From Lumbricus terrestris (lineage: Eukaryota; Annelida; Clitellata; Crassiclitellata; Lumbricidae): a stretch of 64,000 bases of DNA. The notes under the pieces were generated by a model. That model did no database searches. It was given only the letters and a program-made list of their open reading frames with translations, and had not been told where the DNA came from. The stretch spans positions 10,117,665 through 10,181,664 of the forward strand of contig OX457047.1 of the NCBI GenBank assembly GCA_949752735.1, written 5' to 3'. A program made the translations under genes and the position numbers. Shown in pieces: positions 19,400 to 29,610 of the stretch (position 1 is its first letter; every line of letters begins with the position of its first letter).

Positions 19400-20764
19400 T
19401 GAGGGAAGGGCTTGAACGCATCATCAACATCAGCTTGAACGAGCATCAATGGATGCAGGCTTCACTCCCCATTCGAGATGGTGGTCTGGGTTTGAGACGA
19501 GTGTCTTTGCTGGCTTCTTCTGCCTACATGGCCTCAGCTGCGAGCACTTCAGAACTTCAGTCTGCCATCTTGACCAAATGCACCACTGTCCCAGACGCCT
19601 ACATGGAGGAGGTGATATTGGCACGGCATGACACTCTTCCAGGCATCATGGATCCTCTGCCAGCTAAGCAGGGCTCGTGGGACAGGCCTTTGGTAGAGAG
19701 GGACAAAATGTCAATTTTGGCCTCCATGAACAATTCTTTTGATCGGGCTAGACTGGCTGCTGCCAGTTTTTCTCACTCGGGAGATTGGCTAACTGCCCTC
19801 CCAATCACTTCTTGTGGACTCTGCATTGACAACGAGACAGTGCGAGTGGCAGTTGGTCTTCGGTTGGGCCTTGACCTCTGTCGCCCTCACATGTGTCGAT
19901 GCGGAGATGCTGTTGGCTCAAATGGTCACCATGGGCTGGTTTGTAGGCTATCGAAGGGGCGTTCCATCCGACATCATGCCGCTCACGGACTGCTATCCGA
20001 CAGCGTCGTTCATTCTCTGTTGCAGGTCCTACAGCTTGGAATGGTCTCCCTGTTACACTGCGCTTAATTCCCAGGGGTCACTCCGCTCTGTTCCTTAAGA
20101 ACCTAAAAACTGTTTTATTTAGCCGTGGCTGGGCCGGGAGCGCTTCTGAGTAGCCTACCTTGAAGAGGCGCTATATAAATTTCTGAAATAAATAAATAAA
20201 TAAATAAATTAACGACATAATTTGGCGTTCACTCCAGAGTGCGGGTATACCAAGCACAAAGGAGCCAACGGGTCTTCTGAGGACCGATGGCAAACGTCCC
20301 GATGGGGCTACACTGGTTCCTTGGTCTGCTGGCAAATACATGATCTGGTATGCTACAGTTGTTCACACTTGTGCTGCTTCATACCTATCACAATCAGCTA
20401 TTTCGGCAGGTTCTGCAGCTGAACAGGCGTCTGTTCATAAGCCTGCCAAATATGCATTGCTGCCTGCATCTCACATGTTTGTTCCTGTTGCTTTTGAAAC
20501 CCTTGGACCTATAAACGCTGAAGGGGCAGAATTTCTCTCTGAGCTGGGACGTCGCATTTCAGCAGTCTCTGGAGATCACCGTGAACCAAAATTTCTCTTC
20601 CAACGTCTTTCCATCTGTGTTGCACGTCACAATGCCATTGCATTCAGAGGCACATTTCAGGATGGTTGTGAAACCTGGGACGAGGCCTGCTTTCTCGGAG
20701 ATTCATTTTTTACTCCTGAAATAATTTTTATAAATCCTGAGGGATCATTGATACCTCGGGTAAA
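19399..20764 (+). pseudogene. RLE-type LINE copy 4, 5'-truncated and interrupted by another LINE
   Basis: Open from the thumb region (LERIINISLNEHQWMQASLP), through LPIRDGGLGLRR and the knuckle CRCGDAVGSNGHHGLVC, to RSIRHHA near 19978. A CR1-like tail is then inserted (19982-20205). The protein resumes as LNDIIWRSLQ at 20206 and continues through GKRPDGATLVPW to the C-terminal block, with a stop near 20775. At the nuclease the usual WD(V/A)T reads WYAT, so the second acidic residue is lost. The 3' UTR carries the hairpin CCTGAGG...CCTCGGG (20736-20760) and then AAT repeats. Confidence 0.82.
19982..20205 (+). mobile_element. Jockey/CR1/L2-like LINE 3' end inserted in copy 4
   Basis: Encodes the typical C-terminus RSFSVAGPTAWNGLPVTLR, then FLKNLKTVLF and a stop. 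The shared tail GAGCGCTTCTGAG...CTTGAAGAGGCGCTATATAAA and an (AAAT)n end follow. Removing it rejoins the RLE protein in frame, which fixes the borders to within a few bases. Confidence 0.85.
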
Positions 20765-21156
20765 AAAACCCCAATAATAATAATAGTAATAATGACAATA
20801 ATAATAATAAATAATAGTAATAATAATAATATGCCACGCGGCGAGGAGATTCTTAACGGAAAAGCCCAGCGACTCAATCATGGTAAAACTGGATTTCAAT
20901 CAAAAATGCATTCAACAGCCTGTTGAAGTATCGATATTCATAGAAATAGTCAGAACAATGCATCAACGTCTGCATAAAAATTCTTAACTATGCCTTTTGT
21001 CTTCAGCCGTCCTCGCCGCGAGGGTTGGCTGCATCATGAATTATCCTTTTCCATTCTTGGCGACCTTCCGTGCTCCTCAGCCTACTCTGAGTTTCGAATA
21101 GTTGGTTACAAAATAAACCATGGAGTGGTAGAACAAATCTAAAATAGAATGCTATA
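20765..21156. other. AAT microsatellite and unique spacer
   Basis: AAT-rich tract to about 20832, then sequence without recognisable features up to the next MITE. Confidence 0.6.
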
Positions 21157-21594
21157 GGGGCCGTCCATAAAGTACGTCACGCTCTAGGGGGGGAGGGGGT
21201 GTAAGAAAGTGTGACAGTTTGTGACAGGGGGATGGGGTCAGGCCATGTGTGACGTCACACATTTATTTTTTAAATTCTTGTATATTTTTTTGTTTTTAGT
21301 ACCTAAAATCCGACCCGGCCCGGCCAGGCGTGTCGAAAACCCGGCCTGGTGGGATAAAAGTTTATTTCCCGTCACTATCAAAGCGTTTAGGGACACACGT
21401 CACTATCAGAGGGATTAGGGATCATATCCTAGGGTTTAGAGGGTTAGGTAAATGGTTATGTTTTTAAAAAAATTGTTCGAAAGTGTGACGTACTTTAGGG
21501 GGGGGTCCGAGATTTGTGACAGTTTGTGACGGGGGGAGAGGGGGGGGGATAAAAAATGGTCAAAAATAGCGTGACGTACTTTATGGACGGCCCC
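21157..21594. mobile_element. 438-bp MITE with GGGGCCGTCCAT ends
   Basis: Near-perfect inverted ends of about 27 bases (GGGGCCGTCCATAAAGTACG... and its complement) are flanked by ATA on both sides, a possible 3-bp target duplication. G-rich subterminal segments with GTGACAGTTTGTGAC recur inside. No coding capacity. A shorter relative lies at 53394-53552. The family is widespread in invertebrates, but I do not assign it to a superfamily. Confidence 0.88.
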
Positions 21595-21790
21595 ATATTT
21601 AGGGCTCCACATGGTTTCAAGTCCTATATGAGTCCCATGCAGGCGTGCTGACCTTGCATGACAATTATTTCACACGCATTTGATCTGATCAAAATGGTAC
21701 GTTAGCACTAAAAATAGCCGAGCAACCAATGTGACTCGTCGTCACATGATCACGTGATCACACCAAACTGTCTTATTATCAGTTTGAGTT

Positions 21791-22165
21791 TTACACGCTT
21801 CTGATCATCATTCTGGCAGCTCTCGCTCTGGCGTATGGTTCCTTGTCCTCCAACGTGTACCATGACATGTAGTAAAGCTGATGGTATGAGCAGGTAAGAC
21901 ACGTCCACCAACACTGGTTGAACCACCAACCAGCGCAGTAATTGAAGGCGCAGCTGTATGTCTCAGCTTCGTCATGATCGGAATCCGGAGTGCTGAATTT
22001 CATTCCGTTGGCACTGTATGCGCTGCCAACAACCGCGGTAGAGAATGCATCCTTGGCATTTCCACTGAATCCTGAAACATGGAGGGCGTAGTATCCGCTC
22101 TCCGCATCTATGGAAAAGGTGGCGTAGTCGGCGTAAAACCAGTCACCTTTTGTGTAGAGCTGCAT
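21791..22165 (-). CDS. PAN-FReD lectin-like gene, last exon (C-terminal half of fibrinogen-related domain)
   Basis: A splice acceptor (TTGTACAG) precedes 22165, and the exon ends with TAA at 21791-21793. It encodes YADYATFSIDAESGYYALHV, then NGMKFSTPDSDHD with the acidic calcium-site pattern. CAFNYCAGWWFNQC is the cysteine pair and aromatic core of fibrinogen C-terminal domains. It ends MMIRSV where the family usually has an MKIRP-type ending. Joined to the exon at 22887-23128, frame and domain order are continuous. Such domains bind acetylated or other surface ligands in secreted recognition proteins; which ligand is unknown here. Confidence 0.88.
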   Translation of the reverse strand: MQLYTKGDWFYADYATFSIDAESGYYALHVSGFSGNAKDAFSTAVVGSAYSANGMKFSTPDSDHDEAETYSCAFNYCAGWWFNQCWWTCLTCSYHQLYYMSWYTLEDKEPYARARAARMMIRSV

Positions 22166-22886
22166 CTGTACAAGAACAGAGCAAGTCGCAGATATTTCTA
22201 CCAACAGCGAATGATTTTACAATCGTATAAACTAAAGCACTGATGTCCCTAACAACAAAGACGTACGTTTTTTTTATAAAGGTTTGCTTTAACGATATCT
22301 TGTTGATGCATTGTTCATACACCATATTACTTTACATTCAGTTTTCGCTTCATTTGCGGTGTTACTGGGGTTCGTCTATTTATATCAACAAATCATGCGC
22401 ATCAGTTCATATCGCGTCAATAACAAACACAATCAGAAAATCTCTACGAATTCGCTTTTGTACTAAAACCTACTTATACCAGCATTTTTATCTAGAAACA
22501 TTGCAGGCATAATCGCTAAACCTGGAATTAACTTCTCCTTGCTGTCGTAGAAGTAGCCTCCAACTCGCAATTTGTCTCAACTGTCAACTGCCTTTTAATT
22601 ATTATCACCAAGTAAGCTTAGTCTTTTCCAATCACCCAATCTACAACCAAGGCAAAAGTCGTGCCCTTGTGACGATCTAAAAGCCATTGACCCACTTGCC
22701 ATTTACATGTAAATCCCAACTCACATCTATGAAGCACTTGGCAAGGGATTTCGCATCAGCTTAAAGATAAGAAATGAGGTCATTGGAGCAAGGAAAACAT
22801 TCGATAATATTTTAAATAATTTATATGAAACATAGCCTATTGGCTTGTTTGAAACTCTTGGTCAATAGAATTCTGGCTTTGCTTAC
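22166..22886 (-). other. Intron between the two fibrinogen-domain exons
   Basis: Minus-strand donor GTAAGC at 22881-22886 and acceptor at 22166-22167. No other feature recognised inside. Confidence 0.8.
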
Positions 22887-23128
22887 TTCTACTCGAAGCT
22901 GATAGACTCGTCCCGGTTGATCGGTTACCAGAGAGACCTTTTCATTTCCCAGCCAGAACTCGCCTCTTCCTATGTCCCCAAATCCGTTTCTATAATCGGT
23001 CCATCCTCTGTTGAAGTCCACGGTTCCATCGAAACGCTGCATTGTTAGAATCCAACTGTTAACGATTGGCAACGGGATACGACTTCCACCTAAGTCAAAG
23101 CTAACCATTTCCAGCTGCATTGCAACTC
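22887..23128 (-). CDS. PAN-FReD gene, exon with N-terminal half of fibrinogen-related domain
   Basis: Acceptor TTGTTGTAG upstream, donor GTAAGC after LRVE. Encodes WILTMQRFDGTVDFNRGW, then DYRNGFGDIGRGEFWLGNEK and YQLRVE, the hallmark start of fibrinogen C-terminal domains (usually W-TVIQRR-DGSVDF-R-W). The residues before it are atypical: the usual CDM...GGGW is replaced by a longer MQLEMVSFDLGGSRI segment. The exon begins in a phase needing one base from the previous exon, which the candidate at 24127-24237 supplies. Confidence 0.88.
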
Positions 23129-24126
23129 CTACAACAATATTATGTAGTCAATGCAATAACGGCTGTTATCTCTGTATAGCCTGTATGTAGATTAATGCAC
23201 TGCTGTTATTGCACCAAAGGCACTAAAACGAAGCCGTAGTCAAGTCTGCATACAGATGATCAGTGGGAAAAGACCGTTTACAGTGGATGAACAATTTTAA
23301 CTTGTAGGCCTACACCTTCAATTTAAGTCAACTCGAATCATCCGAAATTGCTACAATAATAATTATCTTTCAATGCACGGACCCAATTGACTGAGTTTCG
23401 AACATCGAATATTTGTAAATCTGTAGCCGAAGTCTACCTGGTGAATCTGCAATATAGGCCTGTTCTAGAGTTGCTTTAAGGGAGCACAAAAATTTACGAA
23501 ACAAGAATCATGCTGTCGATTATCGTGACAAAACACAGCTGGATTATGACTCTTGTCTTTTTAGGATCTCTCTGTTTAACCATTTAAGTGGTACGTCTCT
23601 AATCGGAACAGGTAATGGGTCTCAAATCTGGGGCCATCCGTGGGAAAATCTAACCACTGATTCTAAGACTGCTTTGACCTCGTAGATGTTATAAAGCAGA
23701 ATAGAATCCTGGATCATGGCCTGTTTCTGTTTAACGACACTGCCATTACAAAGATGATTGCTGTCGCCCTCATCCTTTTGCCAGGCTTGGGACTGGCACT
23801 GTCAGAGTACAAACAGAGGCAGAGTAATAATTATATTCCATGGATCATTTATTTACTTGTCTACTGCATATTAAATTTTCACTCGCAAGATGGTAGACCT
23901 ACTTCGTCATTTGTTCATTCATTTAATTATAATACATGGATTTATATATCACCCATATTGACAACTACTGACCACCCTGATCAGGACGCTTCAATGAAAG
24001 TGCTGAATGAGGCTTGAAACCAAATTTTCTGCCCTGCAGACGGCATTTGAACCCCAGTCTCTCCACTGACTGTCCGGTGCGCTAACCATTATGCGATCGA
24101 GCACCCAAATTATTTCTTAAAACTAC
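23129..24126. other. Intron of PAN-FReD gene with an embedded tRNA-like SINE
   Basis: No exon with clear similarity. The plus-strand 87-residue frame at 23754 shows no recognised domain. A tRNA-like segment lies at its 3' side (24025-24108). Confidence 0.6.
24025..24108 (-). repeat. tRNA-derived SINE head
   Basis: On the minus strand GGGTGCTCGATCGCATAATGG carries an A-box-like segment, followed by TTAGCGCACCGGACAG and the B-box GGGTTCAAATGCC. Spacing of the boxes fits a tRNA. The arms do not pair well enough for a functional gene. Confidence 0.6.
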
Positions 24127-24237
24127 CTTTTAGAACTGGGCAGACTGTCATGTTGCTGTTAGTTTTGGTGGTCATCGTTAGAGTCAGGCAGCCGTAATAT
24201 TCGTCCATCGAACCTCTGCAGGAACCTTTCGCCAGCG
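24127..24237 (-). CDS. PAN-FReD gene, candidate middle exon
   Basis: 111 bases between acceptor GTTCACAG and donor GTAGTT. One open frame has three cysteines (LAKGSCRGSMDEYYGC... and MTVCPVLK). Its end phase (one base) matches the start phase of the exon at 22887-23128. It does not resemble a known domain, and its start phase does not match the first exon, so another exon between 24.3 and 26.9 kb would be needed. Confidence 0.45.
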
Positions 24238-24544
24238 CTGTGAACGTAGACAATGACAGGTCTATTATATTGTCATATTAAAAGGTGCCAGCGTTGCGAA
24301 ATAATCGAATAAAAAGACAAGATGTCCACTGCAATGAACATGTTAATTCATTGGATCGTTAGATGAACCTTTGCGCGACTTGTTTATCTTATATCAGTTG
24401 TAATAGGCTGTTTATCTTATATCAGTTGTAATAGGCCTAATTGTAATAATATTGCAGTTGAATACCTATATTCGTGGGTTCAAGTGCAAGACTATTATCA
24501 TTATTGTTTCTGCCCTAGGTCTATAATATAATCAGATTCGGCCA

Positions 24545-25210
24545 TGTTACTGACTATATGCGGGATGTCTTGCATTGGCTCCCTTTTTCACAAAGGATCA
24601 CTTACCGGATATCTTCCTTGGTTTGGCGCTGTCTCGCGGGTGTGGCCCCTGTTTATTTGCAGGAGCTCTGTTGCTCCACCCTGAACGTCCAGCGCCGTGG
24701 CTCTCTCCGCTCTTCTAAACAGGCTCAGCTTCTTGTCCCCCGGTCACGCACTTCTATCACACAGAACCGTGCCTTTTCTGTCGTTGGCCCTACAACCTGG
24801 AATGGGCTTCCTGTGGAACTACGTCTTGTGCCTAGAGCCTTTGAGACTACGTTCTACTCTGCTCTTAAAACTATTCTTTTTAACCGTGGTTGGGTCAGGA
24901 GCGCTTCTGTTGCTCCACCCTGAACGTCCAGCGCCGTGGCTCTCTCCGCTCTTCTAAACAGGCTCAGCTTCTTGTCCCCCGGTCACGTACTTCTATCACA
25001 CAGAACCGTGCCTTTTCTGTCGTTGGCCCTACAACCTGGAATGGGCTTCCTGTGGAACTACGTCTTGTGCCTAGAGCCTTTGAGACTACGTTCTACTCTG
25101 CTCTTAAAACTATTCTTTTTAACCGTGGTTGGGTCAGGAGCGCTTCTGAGTAGATACTCTTGAAGAGGCGCTATATAAGTGTTTGAAATGAATGAATGAA
25201 TGAATGAATA
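24545..25210 (+). pseudogene. Jockey/CR1/L2-like LINE 3' end with internal 239-bp tandem duplication
   Basis: The frame from 24558 begins LHWLPFSQRITYRISSLVW, with VAPVYLQELC, RSRTSITQNRAFSVVGPTTW and FYSALKTILF following: the C-terminal tail of Jockey-superfamily LINE ORF2. The last part occurs twice, 24667-24905 and 24906-25144, nearly identical (one base differs, C/T in the RSRTS region). The tail then ends in CTTGAAGAGGCGCTATATAA and (ATGA)n to 25210. The duplication must be recent. The insertion lies in the presumed intron of the PAN-FReD gene. Confidence 0.88.
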
Positions 25211-25432
25211 TATACACCGTGATTAAAAAAGTGAGACAACTTGTTTTTCATATATCTCTAATGCCTGATAACATATCAGGCAAACAGTTTCCAAATATAT
25301 ATTTAGAGAGTTGGACCAATATAACCGAATCGATGAAAATGAAGTTTGTGGTATTAGAAGGCCTATCTCAATTCCAAAATATAGCAATAAAGCATATAAA
25401 ACTATTGAAATTATAGAGACTGTATATAAAAA

Positions 25433-25683
25433 TGCTTTGTTTTGATGTCAGCACACTGCCCTCAGAACATGTGACTGCCGCGGAAGCTGAAAGATCTTTC
25501 AGCAAGCTAATTGGCTCAAGCAAATTAAAAGTACTCTATTCAACGATCTGTCACGAGACAAGAAAGACTGAATGGTAGCCTATTGCAACTCTTGCAACAG
25601 AGTATATGATCTTATAAAAATAATTGACCTACGAGGAAAAAACAATTTTGCTGCAGTTAAATCAAGAAAAATTACTTTCTGAA
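25433..25683 (+). pseudogene. hAT transposase C-terminal fossil
   Basis: The plus strand reads VTAAEAERSFSKL, the signature of the hAT C-terminal dimerisation domain. LKVLYSTICHETR (usually LRSTMSQER) follows, and after a shift FAAVKSRKITF, matching the FA-KKAR ending of ZMYM1-like hAT proteins. Stops and frameshifts show that it is dead. No zinc finger or catalytic core is recognisable upstream. Confidence 0.75.
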
Positions 25684-26527
25684 TACCATAAATTAGAAAT
25701 CTTTATTCTTAATAGTAGCAATTGATTAAAACCATAACAGTAATATTTACTATGCAATACATTATCGTGCATTTGTACCCACACTTTTGTAATTTCTATG
25801 TGTTTTTATTTAAAGTTGGACAGAAAGGCTGAAGATAGTATAGGGTCCGTGACTGCTCTGCCTAGGGACCCGGAATTTCCGTCGGCGGGCCTGCAATGAA
25901 TCGAGAAATGTATAAGTAGCCTACAATGGACGTAGCTTACGTTTATTTGGTAAACGTCTCTGATTTATCTTATCTTATCACCGGTTTGTATCATATAAAT
26001 GTCCAATTACGACGCTGCCTTACTTCACTAATCAACCAATAATGGAAATAGTCGAGATTATTGCGGATTAATTGTAATAATAGACTTTTTACCAACCTAA
26101 CGCTGTACAATTCGAGTGCAGGTAAGCATCCCAATCCTGCAAAGAGAACAATGTAAGAATTAAAGGGGACTTTTCGACTAGACTATTAAAAGATTATTTT
26201 TTTCTCAGGAGATCTTCAGTTTACCTGGTTTCAAAGGGCGCAATATTCCTACTTTTCGATTCAAAGATGACATCTAATTTTCCTTCAAGATTTGTGTTCC
26301 TCTTGCGAGAGCACTGGACGTAGATTTACAGTGCAAGGAGCTGGCGACTGCAGTGGAGAGGAATATTCAACCACTCGTCCTCTTGTGCAGAGGCTAAAGA
26401 GGTCAAGAAGCTAATGTTTCATGCCCATGTGTGCACGATTAAGTCTTAGGATAGCTAAAGGGTATCATTTGCTTCGCCTTGTTCGAATAGGACTTATGCT
26501 CGGTTGCAGAATACAAAAATGTTAATG
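25684..26527. other. Intronic spacer with no recognised gene
   Basis: A 55-base segment near 25845-25900 (CTGCCTAGGGACCCGGAATT) is similar to one near 29305-29350 and may be a hAT right end. Otherwise nothing supportable. Confidence 0.4.
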
Positions 26528-26625
26528 AGAGGACTGAGAACCTCTGAGTAGCCCCTCTTGAAATGACGCTCGCTATGCATCGTCTTGATATGAAGGAAGG
26601 AGACGATTGAATGAATGAATGAATG
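26528..26625 (+). repeat. Decayed LINE/SINE 3' tail
   Basis: CTCTGAGTAGCCCCTCTTGA followed by an eroded GGCGCT-ATA-type tail and (GAAT)n, a worn version of the shared LINE tail. Confidence 0.55.
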
Positions 26626-26678
26626 ATTTAGTTAGCATTGTAAATACTAAACTAGATTGTTAGCCGTTGATGCTGAAA

Positions 26679-26918
26679 ATGTTTGTAGCTCACCATCATA
26701 AGATTGCAATCAATGTTTGTAGCTCACCATCATAAGATTGCAATAAATGTTTGTAGCTCACCATCATAAGATTTCAATCAATGTTTGTAGCTCACCATCA
26801 TAAGATTGCAATCAATGTTTGTAGCTCACCATCATAAGATTTCAATCAATGTTTGTAGCTCACCATCATAAGATTGCAATCAATGTTTGTAGCTCACCAT
26901 CATAAGATTGCAATCGCT
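26679..26918 (-). repeat. 34-bp tandem repeat, seven copies, spanning a splice donor
   Basis: Copies begin every 34 bases (GTTTGTAGCTCACC at 26681, 26715, 26749, 26783, 26817, 26851, 26885). On the minus strand each unit contains CTTATGATG followed by GTGAGC, the exon-1 end and splice donor of the PAN-FReD gene. Variation between units is limited to a few bases (GCAATC/TTTCAATC and CAATAAA). Confidence 0.93.
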
Positions 26919-27203
26919 GTTGTAGGAGACTCTCGACGGCAAGGAGCTGTACAAATAGCATCTTCTACTGGACGCGAAGTAGCTGAAATCAATGCATTGT
27001 TGCACAAGGTTGCATTCGGCGGCACATTGGATGAGGGACTTTGCGGTAAGACCTTGGAACGCCTCCTCTGGACCTGGGCAGAAGTTACGACCGGCCAAAG
27101 AGACACGGAAAACCTGTCTGCAAACAACACATGTTGGTAGTAAAATACTGCTTAGGAAACTGAAGATTCTCACGATGAACGTCAGACGCAACTCAGACTG
27201 CAT
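26898..27203 (-). CDS. PAN-FReD gene, first coding exon: signal peptide and PAN/apple domain
   Basis: ATG at 27203. Residues 1-28 have a basic start and hydrophobic core (LTFIVRIFSFLSSILLPTC), a plausible signal peptide. Residues ~42-100 show six cysteines in the PAN/apple order: NFCPGPEEAFQG, IQCAAECNLVQQCIDFSY, RRCYLYSSL and SDCNLM. The exon should end at donor GTGAGC (exon end 26898). Reading on gives only five more residues and a stop. PAN domains bind protein or sugar ligands, and joined to a fibrinogen domain this suggests a secreted recognition protein. Exon linkage over 2.6 kb is inferred. Confidence 0.72.
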
Positions 27204-28597
27204 CGCTGATGGAAATGAATCGGCAGAAAATGTGGCTGAATATTGTTTGAAGCGCCACGGATATCCAAGGCGAAATCGATTGGCTTTATCCTAAGCCAAT
27301 GCCATATCAACCTCGTTCAATCACCTCATTAAATCAGTTGCTTCTTTGAATGCAGTGAACGTGTGTTGGATAAGAGTAAATAGAGCATTGATATTACCTA
27401 TGACGAGGAGAGGTTTGGTTCGCGCCAGCAGGTTTTGTTATACAAACGACTTGAATGCATTCGGGAAAATGAAGCAGAGACTTCAGCAAACTCATCCGTT
27501 GTATCAAAGATGACTATCTGACCACAGAGATATTACAGAAAATCAAAGGCAGCGGTGAAATTTGTGGATGCCGTAGAGTTTGTTGGAATAGCGAAAGTTC
27601 TTAAATTCTGCCAACATAAAGACCCAGCCGAACAATTTTAACTGCGAGAGTTACTATTATTCTGATGCTATGATATATAGATGTCAATGAAGAATAGTAA
27701 ATAAATCTAAGGATGAAACAGAGAACAGATTAAGCCGACAATAGCTAAAACAGACAATAGACGGGACAGACAATAGATGAAGCAGACAATAGATGAAGCA
27801 GCCAGTTCAGATACCGGTTTCCAAAGCATGCAATGTTCCCATGAAAATCAATGTGACAAAGCTCCACAGAACTAGAAACAAAAAAATCTTTTCGATTATT
27901 CAGTACAGGTCGGTTTAGCAGACACCTCCAATATAAAAGTAGGCCTTTGCTCACGCCATTTACTTAACGTGTGCGCAGACCATTTGAAAGCTTTAAAGAC
28001 TCGATTTATGCCACACTGCTATAGGCCTACCTTGATAAAAAAAAGCACACATGGCGAAATAAAGGAAATCTGCTTATATTAGAACGCTTCCACGTGTTCC
28101 GTTCTGTTTGGTTTGGATTTCATATTTGCCAGCATAGCCAAAGAAGCAGTAGCCACAAAACACAATAATACGGTGGTCACCGTAGGTTAGAACATTTTAA
28201 ACCTTTGAAGCGTTAAGCCTAATGTATAGGACAATGATTGTCGAAGTCTCATTATTCATGAGGACTCCCGATGTAAGGAAGGCATTTAGATCAGAAACTG
28301 CACAGTGATCAATTGAATGCAACTACACCTCATGTTGACGTTTGGCACACATATGAATAACCCACCAATGCCTGGCGTTACTGAAGGTTAATCTGTTTAA
28401 CAAAGGTGCAATAATTGTTGCTACCATGGGTTACAACTGCAACAGAATCTGAGGCACGATAATTGCATTTATCCAGATTGTGATTCGATAGTATTCCTGT
28501 AGATAGGTGTGGCCATTGTGGTGTTTACTGTTTATACCAACCAAGCTGTATTGTAAAAACGTTTACATCTGATTCAAGGCCGCCGAGAGGAGCAGAG
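27204..28597. other. Upstream region of PAN-FReD gene, no other gene seen
   Basis: Contains a few short imperfect repeats of ACAATAGATGAAGCAG near 27740-27800. No promoter element could be placed with confidence. Confidence 0.45.
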
Positions 28598-29039
28598 CCG
28601 GTGTCAAGAAATAGAGTATCCCTGTATTAATTATATCCCCCAAATTAAAAAAGTCGATAAAACCGCTTCCGCGTGTGTGCTTTTTTTGCAAATTAATTTT
28701 TATCTGCTTTGTTTTGAACAATGACACTAACAGGTATGTTTATTCCTACTAGATAATTTGTTTTGCCCTGTTTTTGGAGCACCTAAAACATTTAAAACAC
28801 TTAAGAACACTCAGAGTCACTAAATAAATTCGAGTTGCGTTTATCTGAGCATTGCTTAGGACACTTAAAACAATTAGGATCACTTTAAATTTTGATTACA
28901 GCCAAAAAAAATTATTATGCGCATTTTTCAAAAATGGGGATAGAATGTTTTATCCCCCCGGATAGTCCCATCCCGGGGGATAGATTAATTCATCCCCCCC
29001 GGATAGCTTTCAGGGGGATACTCCGTTTCGTGCCACTGG
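28598..29039. mobile_element. Solo copy of the CCGGTGTCA MITE
   Basis: 442 bp and similar along its whole length to the MITE in the tandem array. Left end CCGGTGTCAAGAAATAGAG, right end CTCCGTTTCGTGCCACTGG, and the same CCCCCGGATAG inverted blocks. Independent of the Helitron array, which shows that the MITE is a dispersed family. Confidence 0.88.
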
Positions 29040-29504
29040 TAAACCTATGGCCAAATGCCAAGGGCCCGACGACTTTTAGGGGGCCGGAGTAATTTGTTAT
29101 ATATATATACATATATAAGTTCATGATTAATGCCTTTTTAAATATTATACTCCAGACTAAATTAACTTCAATCAGTTTCAACCTAAGGCTAATAACAGAA
29201 TAGAAATAATACTTTATATATAAATATAAAATTGTAGGTCGTATTTGCACTTTTGTCATTTCAGTTTATTTATAAGAAATTCTCATTAAGCATTAATATA
29301 GTATAAGGCTCGTCAGTGCCCCGCCTAGAGGTCCCGAATTTCTCTCGTCAGCCCTGGTCCGATCTCACATCTAAAAAAATATTGAGGTAATAGTAATAAT
29401 GAATACTGATAGGTAGTGCTGGATGGTATGCAACAGTGTATTGCAGACTTCATTAGCTGTCATCAATCAGTAAGGAACTGTGTGTTCTGGTGTCTACTCG
29501 GTAT
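29040..29504. other. AT-rich spacer with possible hAT right end
   Basis: Near 29297-29350 is the 55-base segment shared with 25845-25900. No gene seen. Confidence 0.35.
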
Positions 29505-29610
29505 CAGGGGCGGATCCAGGTGGGGGCCAATTCGGCCATGGCTCCATTTCAAAAGTGCATAGGACGTGGCTCCCCCATTTGGTTTCAACAAACATTAAAT
29601 CAATGCAGCG
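29505..29610 (+). mobile_element. Left end of a hAT-like element (CAGGGGCGGATCC)
   Basis: CAGGGGCGGATCCAGG plus GGGGGCC matches the terminal repeat of the inner hAT at 57724-61311. No partner end was found nearby, so it is a fragment. Confidence 0.55.

Noticed and set aside
26286..26450. Plus-strand frames with cysteines (such as CVPLARALDVDLQCKELATA)
   Set aside because: Frames are interrupted and overlap, and the domain was not recognised. Probably an eroded repeat inside the intron.
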